From Bacteroidetes bacterium OLB12 (GTDB lineage Bacteria; Bacteroidota; Bacteroidia; Cytophagales; Cyclobacteriaceae), in NCBI GenBank assembly GCA_001567185.1, contig LNFR01000020.1, forward strand, positions 18,084 to 82,083: 64,000 nt of DNA. Reading direction: 5' to 3'. The notes beneath the pieces were generated by a model. The model saw nothing but the letters and a program-made list of their open reading frames with translations. It was not told the DNA's origin and searched no databases. A program made the position numbers and the translations under genes. Positions 11,001-20,448 of this stretch are shown piece after piece; within the stretch, counting starts at the first letter, position 1; each line of letters begins with the position of its first letter.

Positions 11001-11033
11001 AGCAGTTAATAGTATTTTTCTCATCATACACAT
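8007..11033 (-). CDS. SusC/RagA family TonB-dependent outer-membrane transporter
   Basis: 1008 residues with a signal peptide (MRKILLTALLSAFLLNMVMAQ; an ATG at 11024 is the likelier start than 11033). A carboxypeptidase-regulatory-like domain follows (about 24-105), then the TonB box region DEVVVVGYG, the plug domain (about 115-230, with SVLKDASAAAIYGVRAANG) and a beta-barrel ending in VYTAGVSVKF with the terminal aromatic residue. It imports oligosaccharides across the outer membrane with SusD as lid. It is the first structural gene of the glucan locus, preceded by 225 nt without a gene that must hold its control region. Confidence 0.95.
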   Translation of the reverse strand: MCMMRKILLTALLSAFLLNMVMAQDRVVTGKVTASDDGSTLPGVSVLVQGTTKGTATDANGSYSISLASGENTLVFSFIGYKTQTIDVSSRSIVDIILETDVTALDEVVVVGYGVQKEKDLTSAISKINSAELLKTPQGQAMQALQGKVTGVQIVNSGSPGSSPTVRIRGIGSYPGIGNTNPLYVVDGMFFDNIDFLNPADIANISVLKDASAAAIYGVRAANGVVLITTKSGSYNKKSEIVYDGYVGTQVAQNVLKMANAEQFTNMALESGSAADIAYIDAAMQRYGRSRINPNVPDVNTDWYKEILRPATIQNHSIGISGGDKNTSYSVGTSYFKQGGILDMKNSYERFNVRLKLDYAANDWLTVGGNALLSNGMTYAQSASAWNVAYFAVPIMPVIDELNTDAWPVRYASAQTLGYRDGKNPFPYMDYSNNQIRTKKILTNFYAKFNFLEDKLTFQTTYNVGGTFQNERYVGLPFYVSAALQRNLSTITKTAYNTFNQIWDNVLNYRESFGSHTVEGMLGMSYRDEAWERLSGSGSELQSIDREDTWFLGQTPVESRTVSDGGNRIYGLSYFGRVAYNYNEKYLVYATLRRDGTMQYQEKWGTFPAVGAGWVISEESFMSGLPVNFLKLRAGWGRLGNSSVPSSSGANTASVVTTAINGTIQSGTVSTNNFSYLLWEKVEGSNVGIDLEVLNNKLRLTADYYLRDTKDAAIPIITPITGQVVSRSVGVIRNSGIEVALNWNDELASGLKYNVGVNFTTVKNETRSIYGQPYIDGGSAEFRQRTIVGQPLAAFFGYEVLGVYQTAEQVAADPAAVAQGGIVPGDFIYKDQNNDNVIDEKDRVVLGSYLPKLTYGANLGVSYKNFDFGVNLYGQSGNKILNRKRGEIIWTNDGNMDADLAINRWHGEGTSNKYPSSAGLRKAWNQKMSNYFVEDGAFFRIQNINLSYNVNQKNIGGVKLPDMRFTLTAERPLTTFKYNGFNPEIADGIDTQTYPIPAVYTAGVSVKF

Positions 11034-11258
11034 GTGCGATTTGATTGTTTCGCGATATGAATTTTTGAAATATTCTACTATTGATGTGATTTATTTAAAA
11101 AAATTTAGGTGAGAATTACCGCAAACTGGAAGTTGCGAAAATCATGTTTTCATTGAATAAAAACATTGATTTCAAACGTTAGCATGAATATTTACGGGGG
11201 TACATTGGATATTTTTCTTCTTAAAAAACATTCTTCCGCAAAGCATGGCAAAAATACA
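11034..11258 (-). promoter_or_regulatory. Control region between the sensor gene and susC
   Basis: An A/T-rich stretch of 225 nt between the end of the 7TM sensor gene and the start of susC. It is the longest gap in the locus and the likely site of substrate-dependent control. TATTTTTG on the minus strand (11256-11249) resembles the Bacteroidota -7 element TAnnTTTG, but I find no clean -33 partner, so no promoter is called exactly. No strong terminator hairpin is visible after the sensor gene, so read-through into susC is possible. Confidence 0.35.
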
Positions 11259-13244
11259 CTATCCGGAAACGATTTCTGTTTTTCCAGGCCGCGGCTTTGC
11301 TTTCTCCTTGTTGTGGTCTAAAATAACATCCTGCCATTTTGTGGCCGTAATTTCATGGCCAAACTTGCTCTGTTCTGTTATTCGTTCCTGCACTTTCTTT
11401 CTGAACCCCCAAATGGCGTTAACGCCTATCTCCAATTGTACCGAAAGCGCCTCCAGCGTAGCGGCCTTCTTGCCTGTTACAGCCAGGTAGGCAATGTAAA
11501 ACGCCTTCTCTATAGGGAATTTTATACTGTGAAAAACCGTGTATGCGGTTATAGACTCATTGTATCCACACCGGGTACACCTACGCGCAAATTTTTGAGC
11601 GCCCTCAAAATATTTATTGTTACCGCATTTGCGGCAGGTAAAGCCTTCGTTCCATTTTAGTTCTTCTAAAAACCGGTAGCACGATAACGAATCTGGATAA
11701 AGCGTTTTAAACTCATCATAGTCCATGGTTTTCTCCATCAGGCGTTCCTCCAAAACAACCTTTATCCTGTTTTTCAACTTCCAGTTATCGAGGTCCAACA
11801 CAGAATTAATCTGGTTAATTTCATGCGTCTGTTTTACCAAACGTGCATTACTTGTCTCTAACTCTGCATTCTTTAGATTCAATTCTGATGTGCGTTCGTT
11901 TACTTTCTGCTCCAATTCCCGCGTAACCTTGTCCTTTAACTCCATGTTTAACTCATGCTGATGGATGATTCTGCGCAAAGCGCGGTCGCGGTTGTCTTTC
12001 AGAATAGTAATCCGATCACCCAGGGCAAACGTGAGGAATAACATCTCCACCACAAAGCTGAAGTGAAGGCTGTAATGCGACACCGTAGTAAGGGCAATGA
12101 TATTGAAGAATACCAGCGAGCGAACAAAGAACCCGATCAGCAGCAGTCCGTACGCAATTACAAAGTACCGGGCCGGCCTGTAACCGCGCATCAGTATATA
12201 AACACCTGCGTAAAAGATGAGCGAAAGCGGTAAAATTTCAATAAACCTGAACGCAAAAAACTCGGGATAAAAGAATAATTCGAAAAGAAAAACGAATGTG
12301 CGCACCACAATCATAACCCTCAGCGCCAAATCAATACGAGGGGCCTTTGTGCGGGTGCTCAAAAATCTTCTTGTAAAAACAAGTGCCCATAATATTACCA
12401 GGTACAAGCAAATACCCGATGCATAATCATTCCATTGTGGAAAGTTAGGCCAGATGTATTGAAACCCTACGCCATCCAGACTCATCGCATAAAGGGCAAC
12501 ACTTATTATATAGAAGATGTAATACACATTCTTGATCTCTCGAATGGCCAGAAACACAAGGAAGTTGTACAAGGCAATGATTACAATCATGCCATAGAAG
12601 GTTCCAAACAGAAAGTATTCGTTTAATGCGTAATAAATAAACCGATCGACCGAGCGAAAGGCTATGCGGATATCGGCAAACTCGTGCGACTGAACTCTGA
12701 AATAGTAATATTGAATGGATGGATCGTGTGGATAGAGTTTGAACCTCAAAGTTTTATGACTGAATTTTCGCTCAAGAAAAGGATAGGCATCACCCATCAC
12801 CCGTTTTTCATACGTACCATCCGGCCTGGGCAGATAAGCTTCGATGTGGTCTATGGTCTGATCGTAAAATTCTATAAGCCAAACTTTATCGGTTGGTATA
12901 TGCTCTACAGAAAAGCGAATCCAATACGATTCGCCCGAACGATAATCTTTATTCTGGTAAGTTGGTCTTCGGGCAAAATTACTTTTGAACCTGGGCTCAG
13001 AAATTTCTTCAAATGAAAGTGTATTGCCCGGGTCAATAAAAAATTCCAGTTCATTCAGCAGAAATATCCGTTCATCGGTATCATCGCGGGTGGTGGCTGT
13101 TTGGCCATAACCAACACCCACACCTGCCAAAATCAGAATAAATGAAAAGAAAAAAACGCGCCATGGCCCCATTTGTATTCTGGTTAAAGGTCGGAAAAAT
13201 ATTGCGTTCAATGGTTTGAAAGTATTATTAATGTGGTTACCCAC
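11259..13244 (-). CDS. 7TMR-DISM membrane sensor fused to an IS1595-type transposase zinc-ribbon/helix domain; putative locus regulator
   Basis: 661 residues. A signal peptide (perhaps from Met25, ATG at 13172) is followed by an extracytoplasmic jelly-roll 7TMR-DISMED2-like domain (about 55-200, with SYWIRFSV and WLIEFYD). Then come seven hydrophobic helices (about 205-410), a long coiled coil (about 415-510), and a C-terminal domain. That last part has FTCRKCG and RRCTRCG (Cys 537, 540, 556, 559), then a stretch matching the HSIKFPIEKAF and LSVQLEIG... region of IS1595-family transposases. It includes the zinc ribbon and following helix-turn-helix but no DDE nuclease. Placed directly upstream of susC on the same strand, it is best read as a membrane-bound transcription regulator. 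The output function is inferred. Confidence 0.8.
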   Translation of the reverse strand: MGNHINNTFKPLNAIFFRPLTRIQMGPWRVFFFSFILILAGVGVGYGQTATTRDDTDERIFLLNELEFFIDPGNTLSFEEISEPRFKSNFARRPTYQNKDYRSGESYWIRFSVEHIPTDKVWLIEFYDQTIDHIEAYLPRPDGTYEKRVMGDAYPFLERKFSHKTLRFKLYPHDPSIQYYYFRVQSHEFADIRIAFRSVDRFIYYALNEYFLFGTFYGMIVIIALYNFLVFLAIREIKNVYYIFYIISVALYAMSLDGVGFQYIWPNFPQWNDYASGICLYLVILWALVFTRRFLSTRTKAPRIDLALRVMIVVRTFVFLFELFFYPEFFAFRFIEILPLSLIFYAGVYILMRGYRPARYFVIAYGLLLIGFFVRSLVFFNIIALTTVSHYSLHFSFVVEMLFLTFALGDRITILKDNRDRALRRIIHQHELNMELKDKVTRELEQKVNERTSELNLKNAELETSNARLVKQTHEINQINSVLDLDNWKLKNRIKVVLEERLMEKTMDYDEFKTLYPDSLSCYRFLEELKWNEGFTCRKCGNNKYFEGAQKFARRCTRCGYNESITAYTVFHSIKFPIEKAFYIAYLAVTGKKAATLEALSVQLEIGVNAIWGFRKKVQERITEQSKFGHEITATKWQDVILDHNKEKAKPRPGKTEIVSG

Positions 13245-13328
13245 GCTTTAGCAGCATTGGCGGTTACGTTTTGTTTTCAGAACAGGATTTTAGATTTTTA
13301 GCAGAACCTAAAATACCAACTTACCATT

Positions 13329-13969
13329 ATGCCTTTTTCACTTGCCATTTCACCCAGCAAAACACCCCTTAAAAACAACCGCTGGCTACAGGTTTTTATT
13401 ATTGTATTTGTGGCGGTTTGGAGTTCTACACTCGTTGGTACTACCGACATCAGCAACTGGATTTTAGAGAATACCCTGGTATTTATCTTTCTCGCTTTTA
13501 TGATTTTCACGTTTAAAAAATATCAATTCAGCGATTTAAGTTATCTCCTCATTTGTATATACCTCTGTCTGCACGTGTATGGCTCAAAATACACCTATGC
13601 CGAAAACCCGTTTGGGTATTGGCTGAAGGAAACATTCGACATGAAGCGAAACCATTATGACCGGATTGTTCATTTTAGCTTTGGGTTTTTGCTGGCTTAC
13701 CCCATGCGCGAAATGTTTTTAAGCTGGCTCCGGTTTCCGGTGTGGGTTGCCTGGGCTTTGCCAATAGAAATAACACTTTCTATCAGCGGATTTTACGAGT
13801 TGATTGAATGGGCTATTGCCGATGTATTCTTTCCTGCGCAAGGCGATGCTTACCTGGGCACCCAAGGCGATATCTGGGATGCACAAAAAGATATTTTTTA
13901 GCAACATTAGGAGCCATCTCAGCAACCAGTATTGTATCGACAATCAAAAAGGTATTTAACATCCGGTAG
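13329..13969 (+). CDS. DUF2238 family membrane protein (frameshift near C-terminus)
   Basis: An integral membrane protein of about 213 residues with five or so hydrophobic helices and the DUF2238/YjdF-like signature: ENPFGYWLKETFDMKRNHYDR, FSFGFLLAYPMRE, FYELIEWA and GDIWDAQKD. The open frame stops at 13899-13901 just after DAQKDIF. Adding one T to the T6 run at about 13893-13898 continues it as LATLGAISATSIVSTIKK to TAG 13967-13969, which matches how family members end. Function of the family is unknown. It is divergent from the 7TM sensor gene. Confidence 0.8.
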
Positions 13970-13982
13970 GCAGGCTAAAAAC

Positions 13983-14014
13983 AAAAAAGGGTTGATTCAC
14001 CATCAACCCTTTTT
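13983..14014. terminator. Bidirectional intrinsic terminator between DUF2238 gene and gapA
   Basis: GGGTTGAT (13989-13996) pairs with ATCAACCC (14002-14009) around a 5-nt loop. The stem is flanked by A6 on the left and T5 on the right, so it can end transcription of both convergent genes. Confidence 0.85.
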
Positions 14015-14034
14015 GTCATCATAAACTTGTGCTA

Positions 14035-15126
<1,092 letters not shown>

Positions 15127-15131
15127 TTACG

Positions 15132-15162
15132 TTTGCATTTGCAGATCGGGAATTTATCTTTG
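15132..15162 (+). promoter_or_regulatory. Bacteroidota-type promoter of tRNA-Glu
   Basis: TTTG at 15132-15135 and TATCTTTG at 15155-15162 match the -33 TTTG and -7 TAnnTTTG elements with a 19-nt spacer. They lie 18 nt upstream of the mature tRNA start, which fits a short 5' leader. Confidence 0.6.
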
Positions 15163-15180
15163 CACCTCCAATTTCAAAAC

Positions 15181-15252
15181 GGTCCGTTCGTCTAGGGGTT
15201 AGGACACCAGATTTTCATTCTGGTAACACGGGTTCGATTCCCGTACGGACTA
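15181..15252 (+). tRNA. tRNA-Glu (anticodon TTC)
   Basis: A cloverleaf of 72 nt: acceptor GGTCCGT pairs with ACGGACT (first pair G-U), anticodon stem CCAGA/TCTGG encloses loop TTTTCAT with anticodon TTC at 15214-15216, and the T-arm holds GGTTCGATTCC. The CCA end is not encoded. It has its own promoter and terminator. Confidence 0.95.
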
Positions 15253-15254
15253 CG

Positions 15255-15294
15255 AAAGCCTTTGACAATCAGCTTGTTGAAGGCTTTGTTTTTT
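15255..15294 (+). terminator. Intrinsic terminator after tRNA-Glu
   Basis: AAAGCCTT (15255-15262) pairs with AAGGCTTT (15280-15287), with CAA/TTG as extra pairs inside the loop, and is followed by GTTTTTT. Confidence 0.8.
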
Positions 15295-15409
15295 CTATCC
15301 GGTTAGTCTATAACAAGCCCCTAAATCGTTTATCGATACAATCTGCCCATTGGTCTAAAACCTCGGCCTTATTGGGTGTGCAAAGAGCAACGTGTTATAA
15401 ATTTGCATC

Positions 15410-15712
15410 ATGAAAAAGCATTTGATCGTTCTCGTTTTGGCCTTGTTTTCAGCAAGTATTGGCTTCAGTCAGGAAGCGGAAACTCAGGAGAATGTTTCTT
15501 TTGATCCTACTTTCTGGGCACAGGAGCTGAGATTAGATACGGAGCAACGGAACAAAATTGAAGCCATCAACGCTGATTTTTACGAACAACTGAAAGCACG
15601 GCCATCCAAAGACCAATTGCAAACCTACCTGGAAACACGCCAGGAGCAAATCCTGGGCACTTTCCATAATCGTCAAAAGCGCAAGTGGGAGAAAATCGTG
15701 AACTCGCTCTGA
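15410..15712 (+). CDS. Small exported protein of unknown function
   Basis: 100 residues with a clear signal peptide (KKHLIVLVLALFSASIGFSQ). The mature part is about 80 residues, charged and mostly helical (LRLDTEQRNKIEAINADFYEQLKA). The pattern 'Leu-x-Leu-x-x-x-Gln then helix pairs' resembles small CpxP/Spy-like or DUF4168-like periplasmic proteins, but no LTxxQ motif is clear and I do not assign a family. It converges on metG with a 6-nt gap, so there is no room for a separate terminator. Confidence 0.7.
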   Translation: MKKHLIVLVLALFSASIGFSQEAETQENVSFDPTFWAQELRLDTEQRNKIEAINADFYEQLKARPSKDQLQTYLETRQEQILGTFHNRQKRKWEKIVNSL

Positions 15713-15718
15713 TCGCTG

Positions 15719-17827
15719 TTAACTAACCTGCGACCCGGGGGCTGTTTCAGTAGATGGTGACAACAATTTCAGCGAGCCATCTTTATCGGATGCCATTAAT
15801 ATCATGCCTTGCGATTCTACGCCCATAATTTTTCGTGGGGCCAGGTTTACCAATATTGTAACCTGTTTGCCAATTACTTCTTCCGGAGTAAAATGTTCTG
15901 CTATACCACTCATTACCGTGCGCACATCCAGCCCGGTGTCAACCTGAAGTTTCAGTAGCTTTTTAGATTTTTCAACCCGTTCTGCCTTCAGAATTTTTCC
16001 AATCCGGATGTCCATTTTAGAAAAATCATCAAATGAAATTTCGGCCTTAGCCGGAACAGCCGGTTGTTGCGCAAGTTCTACTGCTCTTTTGGTATCCATC
16101 AATTTTTTAATCTGAGAATCAATTACTGCGTCTTCTATTTTTTCGAACAACAAGGTAGCCTCACGCAACTTTGTGCCCGGATTTAGTAAATCCGGATTGC
16201 CGGCTTCCTTCCAATTCCAATCGCCCACACCCAACATATCTTTTAGCTTGCGCGAAGTAAATGGCAGAAATGGTTCTGATACAATAGCCAGGGATGCGGC
16301 AATTTGCAACGCTATGTTCAGGATTGTACCCACCCTGTCCATATCCGTCTTTGCCAACTTCCAGGGTTCTGTCTCTGCCAGGTATTTGTTTCCCACACGG
16401 GCCAGATCCATCAAGTTAGCTGTGGCTTCCCTAAACCGGAATGCTTCAATGGAACTTGCAATTAATGTTGGATACTGCTTTAAATCGGCTAATGCTTTTT
16501 TGTCAACATCAACCAACTCCTTACGTGCGGGTATCTCGCTATCAAAATATTTTTGTGTAAGCACTACCGCCCGGTTTACAAAATTGCCCAGAATAGCAAC
16601 CAATTCATTGTTATTCTTTGCCTGAAAATCCTTCCAGGTAAACTCACTATCCTTAGTTTCAGGCAAATTGGTAAGCAAAGCATAGCGCAATACATCCGGC
16701 TTATCCGGAAAGTCAGCCAGGTATTCATGCATTTCAATCGACCAACCTCTGCTGGTTGACATTTTATCCCCCTCCAGGTTCATAAATTCATTTGCCGGAA
16801 CATTGTCTGGTAAGATAAACTCTTCGCTGGTATGTAACATTACCGGAAAGATGATGCAATGAAATACAATGTTATCTTTTCCTATAAAGTGAATGAGCCG
16901 GGTATCTTTTGCCTGCCAGTATTTTTTCCAATCGTCTTTATCTGCTTTAGAAAAATCACTGCGCGGGGTTGCATACTTCCGGTTGCCCGAAGTTATTTCA
17001 TCAAAAAGTGCCCGCGTAGCCGATATGTAACCAATGGGTGCATCAAACCAAACATATAATACCTTTCCTTCCGCACCGGGTAACGGCACTTTAATTCCCC
17101 AATCCAGATCGCGGGTCATGGCGCGCGGTTGCAGCCCAGCTTCAATCCACGATTTACATTGCCCGAATACATTTGGTTTCCAATCGTGCTGGTGCGATTT
17201 CAAAATCCAATCCCGAAGCCAGGGTTCATACTTTTCAAGTGGCAGATACCAGTGCCGGGTTGGTTTTAATATCGGAGTTTTTCCACTTAATGTTGACCGT
17301 GGATTTATTAATTCACGGGGACTAAGGGTAGAGCCGCACTTTTCACATTGATCGCCATAGGCATTTGTGTGGCCACACTTGGGGCAAGTGCCTACAATGT
17401 AGCGGTCGGCCAGAAAAACTTTTGCTTCTTCATCGAAATACTGTTCCGATACTTCTTCCGAAAGCAAACCCTTGTTATAAAGCGTTAGAAAAAATTCCTG
17501 AGAGGTTTGATGATGAATGGCCTCGCTGGTGCGATGATAAATATCGAACGATATACCCAGCTTATCAAAACACTCCCGAATCAGGGCATCATACTTATCA
17601 ATTATTGCCTGGGGTGTCGTTTGCTCTTTCAGCGCCTGATTAGGGATGGCTGTGCCATGCTCATCACTTCCGCAAACATAAATCACATCTTTACCACTCA
17701 GGCGCAGGTAACGGACATACACATCAGATGGAATGTAGGCACCCGCCAAATGGCCGATGTGCTTAGGTCCGTTGGCATAAGGCAATGCAGCCGTTACCGT
17801 AAACCGATTATACTGATTTGTGCTCAT
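15719..17827 (-). CDS. metG: Methionyl-tRNA synthetase with C-terminal tRNA-binding domain
   Basis: 702 residues. It charges tRNA-Met. The class-I HIGH motif is present as HIGH within [12 protein letters not shown] near residue 22, and KMSTS (the KMSKS loop) lies near 353. A four-cysteine zinc knuckle occurs in [19 protein letters not shown], and an EMAP-II/Trbp111-type OB-fold domain sits at about 603-700 ([26 protein letters not shown]). The start [20 protein letters not shown] is family-typical. The gene is intact, unlike many neighbours. Confidence 0.97.
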   Translation of the reverse strand: MSTNQYNRFTVTAALPYANGPKHIGHLAGAYIPSDVYVRYLRLSGKDVIYVCGSDEHGTAIPNQALKEQTTPQAIIDKYDALIRECFDKLGISFDIYHRTSEAIHHQTSQEFFLTLYNKGLLSEEVSEQYFDEEAKVFLADRYIVGTCPKCGHTNAYGDQCEKCGSTLSPRELINPRSTLSGKTPILKPTRHWYLPLEKYEPWLRDWILKSHQHDWKPNVFGQCKSWIEAGLQPRAMTRDLDWGIKVPLPGAEGKVLYVWFDAPIGYISATRALFDEITSGNRKYATPRSDFSKADKDDWKKYWQAKDTRLIHFIGKDNIVFHCIIFPVMLHTSEEFILPDNVPANEFMNLEGDKMSTSRGWSIEMHEYLADFPDKPDVLRYALLTNLPETKDSEFTWKDFQAKNNNELVAILGNFVNRAVVLTQKYFDSEIPARKELVDVDKKALADLKQYPTLIASSIEAFRFREATANLMDLARVGNKYLAETEPWKLAKTDMDRVGTILNIALQIAASLAIVSEPFLPFTSRKLKDMLGVGDWNWKEAGNPDLLNPGTKLREATLLFEKIEDAVIDSQIKKLMDTKRAVELAQQPAVPAKAEISFDDFSKMDIRIGKILKAERVEKSKKLLKLQVDTGLDVRTVMSGIAEHFTPEEVIGKQVTILVNLAPRKIMGVESQGMILMASDKDGSLKLLSPSTETAPGSQVS

Positions 17828-17884
17828 TAAGACTGTTTAAAAACAGGGCACAAAGATGCAAAATGAAACTGAAAAAGTGGCTAT

Positions 17885-20140
17885 TTAACCTCTGCGTCTG
17901 GAGGAATAGTAGCGTTCCAATGCATCGGCTCCTCCTGATTCAGCGGCCTCCTTGTTTCGTTTTTCCTTTACCCGATGCCGTTCTTGCTCTACCTCTGCAC
18001 GACTGGCCAGAATGGGTTGCAGGTTAACCGGGAATAGAACCAAAAACTTAGTTCCATTTTCGGAGGTATCCAGTAAAAATATTTCGCCACCCAGTTTATG
18101 AGCCGATAGTTTGGCTAAGTAAAGTCCAATACCACCATTTTCAGATCGTTCGGATGCCCGCACAAATAAATGAAACACCTCGTTGCGGTCTTTCGGAGCG
18201 ATACCAATACCATTGTCTTCAACTGAAACCATAACATAATCTGCATCATACTTACCAACCTCAATTTTTACAAACGGATCAATCCGGTCTGAGGTATTAT
18301 AGAATTTAATGGAATTGCTCACCAGGCTTTCGATAACAATAGTAATCAACCCCGGGTCGGAGTCCAGTTGCACATTGTCGGCTATCTTGCAATCAATTCG
18401 CATACGGGGCGGAAGCTGTTTAAATTTCCGTACGATATTCTGCACAATAGCGTTGAAGTTTATCCTTTCAGGAACTAAAACCACGTGATTAATCTGACTT
18501 ACTGTTAACAGCCTGGTAAGAATAGCATTTAACTTTTCTGCTGTAAGATCCAATCGTTTGAGGTAGTCCAGCGCCAATAAATCTTTTACATCCATCAGCG
18601 CAACATTACAAATCCCTTTAAGGGTTACCAGCGGGCCGCGAATATCATGCGCAGTGCGGTAGATGTAATTATCAAGTTCTTCATTTACATCTTGCAACAT
18701 GGTATTGGCATCAACCAGGTCGATGGTTTTTTCGCGAACACGCTTATCCAACTCTTCGTTGGTTTTAGTAAGCTCTTTGTTTTGCCGCTCGATAACCCGC
18801 TTTGCCTCGCTAAGAGCTGAGTTGTGTTTTTGCTGGCGCCTGTTGGCCCAAACCAGAAGGCCGGCCAACGTGGCGATAAACATGGTAACCACCACCGCAA
18901 AAATATATTGTAAACGCTGCCGTTGAATTTGCTCGTCTTTCAACCGGATATTTTCGTCTTTAAGTTGAATGGTTTTTAAGTTCTCTCGTTGTTCAAAATT
19001 TGTTTGAATGGTTGCCAGGTTTTTAAGCAGGTTTTCACTGTAAATACTGTCTTTCAATTCGATATACTTTGTCTGAAACAATGCTTCATTCTTGAAATCA
19101 CCTGTTAATCTATAATTATTGAATGACTCTCTATAGATATCCAACCGCAACTCAGCAAAACCTGAATTTTGTGCCAATGAATTTGCCTCGTTGAGGTGAT
19201 CCAGACTGGCCTGAAAATCCTCCTTTCTATTCTCAATTTTTGATAGTCCAATTAAATTCTCAATCAAATACCTCGTGTCATTTTGATCCCTTGCCAGTGC
19301 TAATGATTTATTTAAGTAAACGACTGCATTGTCAAGATCCGAATTATCGAGGTAGCTAATTCCAAATACAAAATTCGCTTCCTTTAAAACACTTTGCGAA
19401 CAATTTTCACCACATGTCTTCAATGCTCGCTTAACCGAATTAATTGCCTCATTTGGCATTTTAAGTTGATTGTAACATAATCCTATATTGGTTAGTACCC
19501 TTTCAATATCTGCATTATCCTTCAATTCATCTTTGATTGCCAGAGCTTGTAAGTAATGGTCAAGAGCCCGTTGGTAATTCCTAAGTTTAAAATAAACCAA
19601 ACCGATATTGTTATGTGAGTTGCCAACTGCTCGATCATCACCTTCTTCCTCACGCAACAAAAGCGATTTGAAATGATAACTGAGTGCCGAGTCATAATTT
19701 CCCCGGTACATGTAGGCAATACCAGCATTATTCAATATGAATTTTATCTGTGTTTTAATAGCCGGGTACCGGGTAACATTTCTGTTTGCAATTGCCAAAA
19801 CACGATTAAGCATTTCAATTACTTCATCACTCCTACCCAAATCATCAAGCGAATAAGCAATCATTCTACCACTCTCCACAATCTTTATACTATCCCCCAA
19901 TGCTTCAGCCTGGTTATAGGCCAGCTGGGCAAAGTCAAGAGCTTGATGAAACTCTGCGCGCGAAGCGTAGTGAAGTTTTACCAGGATTGCATAGCGGGAA
20001 GTATCTTTGGCCTTTGAAAGCAATTGTTTCAGAGAATCTATTTCTTGATTCGTGCCCTGAGCAAGTACAATACCGGAATTAGTCAATACCAAAATCCAGA
20101 TACAGAAGAATCTCAAATACTTAAGTAAGTTACGGCACAT
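17885..20140 (-). CDS. TPR-containing membrane sensor histidine kinase
   Basis: 751 residues: signal peptide, at least six TPR units (about 50-380; for example NNIGLVYFKLRNYQRALDHYLQAL), coiled coil, one transmembrane helix (about 410-432), a second coiled coil, and a HisKA domain with phospho-acceptor His498 in YRTAHDIRGPL. The HATPase_c domain follows with N box LVSNSIKFYN, G1 VEDNGIGI and G2 NGGIGLYLAK. The TPR part is periplasmic. There is no receiver domain and no response regulator in the window, so it is an orphan kinase. It is divergent, with 135 nt between, from the two small exported peptides at 20276-20595, which are candidate partners. The tail ends in a basic YYSSRRRG. Confidence 0.88.
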   Translation of the reverse strand: MCRNLLKYLRFFCIWILVLTNSGIVLAQGTNQEIDSLKQLLSKAKDTSRYAILVKLHYASRAEFHQALDFAQLAYNQAEALGDSIKIVESGRMIAYSLDDLGRSDEVIEMLNRVLAIANRNVTRYPAIKTQIKFILNNAGIAYMYRGNYDSALSYHFKSLLLREEEGDDRAVGNSHNNIGLVYFKLRNYQRALDHYLQALAIKDELKDNADIERVLTNIGLCYNQLKMPNEAINSVKRALKTCGENCSQSVLKEANFVFGISYLDNSDLDNAVVYLNKSLALARDQNDTRYLIENLIGLSKIENRKEDFQASLDHLNEANSLAQNSGFAELRLDIYRESFNNYRLTGDFKNEALFQTKYIELKDSIYSENLLKNLATIQTNFEQRENLKTIQLKDENIRLKDEQIQRQRLQYIFAVVVTMFIATLAGLLVWANRRQQKHNSALSEAKRVIERQNKELTKTNEELDKRVREKTIDLVDANTMLQDVNEELDNYIYRTAHDIRGPLVTLKGICNVALMDVKDLLALDYLKRLDLTAEKLNAILTRLLTVSQINHVVLVPERINFNAIVQNIVRKFKQLPPRMRIDCKIADNVQLDSDPGLITIVIESLVSNSIKFYNTSDRIDPFVKIEVGKYDADYVMVSVEDNGIGIAPKDRNEVFHLFVRASERSENGGIGLYLAKLSAHKLGGEIFLLDTSENGTKFLVLFPVNLQPILASRAEVEQERHRVKEKRNKEAAESGGADALERYYSSRRRG

Positions 20141-20275
20141 ATGTAGGGTTACTTGTCAAAATAGAAAAAATTAAATCCTGATTAGTCATCATCTTTGACT
20201 CAACAAAAAACGGGAGTTAAACATCCATGCACGAAAAAACATTAAAATTTTTAAAAACTATTAAAATTTAAAACT

Positions 20276-20410
20276 ATGAAAAAGTTAATCGCTATCCTTC
20301 TTCTTGCTTCTTTCTCAACCATTGCATTTACTTCTTGCACCGATGAAGAAGTTGCTCCAAAACTTGAAAAATCAAACAACCAGGGTGGTTCTCCTATTAA
20401 AGAAGGTTAA
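20276..20410 (+). CDS. 44-residue lipopeptide, first of a tandem pair
   Basis: ATG 20276 to TAA 20408-20410. The peptide opens with a basic-hydrophobic signal and a lipobox-like FTSC, giving a mature part of about 25 residues that is acidic then Lys-rich and ends NNQGGSPIKEG. A purine/A-rich leader precedes the ATG. The C-terminus shares N-x-G-G-x-x-(I/L)-K-(E/D) with the next gene. It is shorter than most gene callers accept, but the signal peptide and the related neighbour make it credible. No family is recognised. Confidence 0.65.
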   Translation: MKKLIAILLLASFSTIAFTSCTDEEVAPKLEKSNNQGGSPIKEG

Positions 20411-20448
20411 TTATAAACCAATTAAGAACACCTAAAACATCAATCAAT

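Noticed and set aside
11259-11700. Insertion sequence of the IS1595 type
   Set aside because: Only the zinc-ribbon/helix part is present, it is fused in frame to a membrane sensor, there is no DDE domain, and no inverted repeats or target duplication are visible.
15390-15410. TAAATTTG as a -7 promoter element for the 15410 gene
   Set aside because: It ends only five bases before the ATG, so transcription would start inside the coding region.
17034-17643. Plus-strand frames opposite metG (105 and 92 codons)
   Set aside because: They lie antisense to the catalytic core of an intact methionyl-tRNA synthetase and encode no recognisable protein.
18685-18926. Short frames in both directions inside the histidine kinase gene
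   Set aside because: They are overlapped by a clearly coding HisKA/HATPase protein and show no independent motif.
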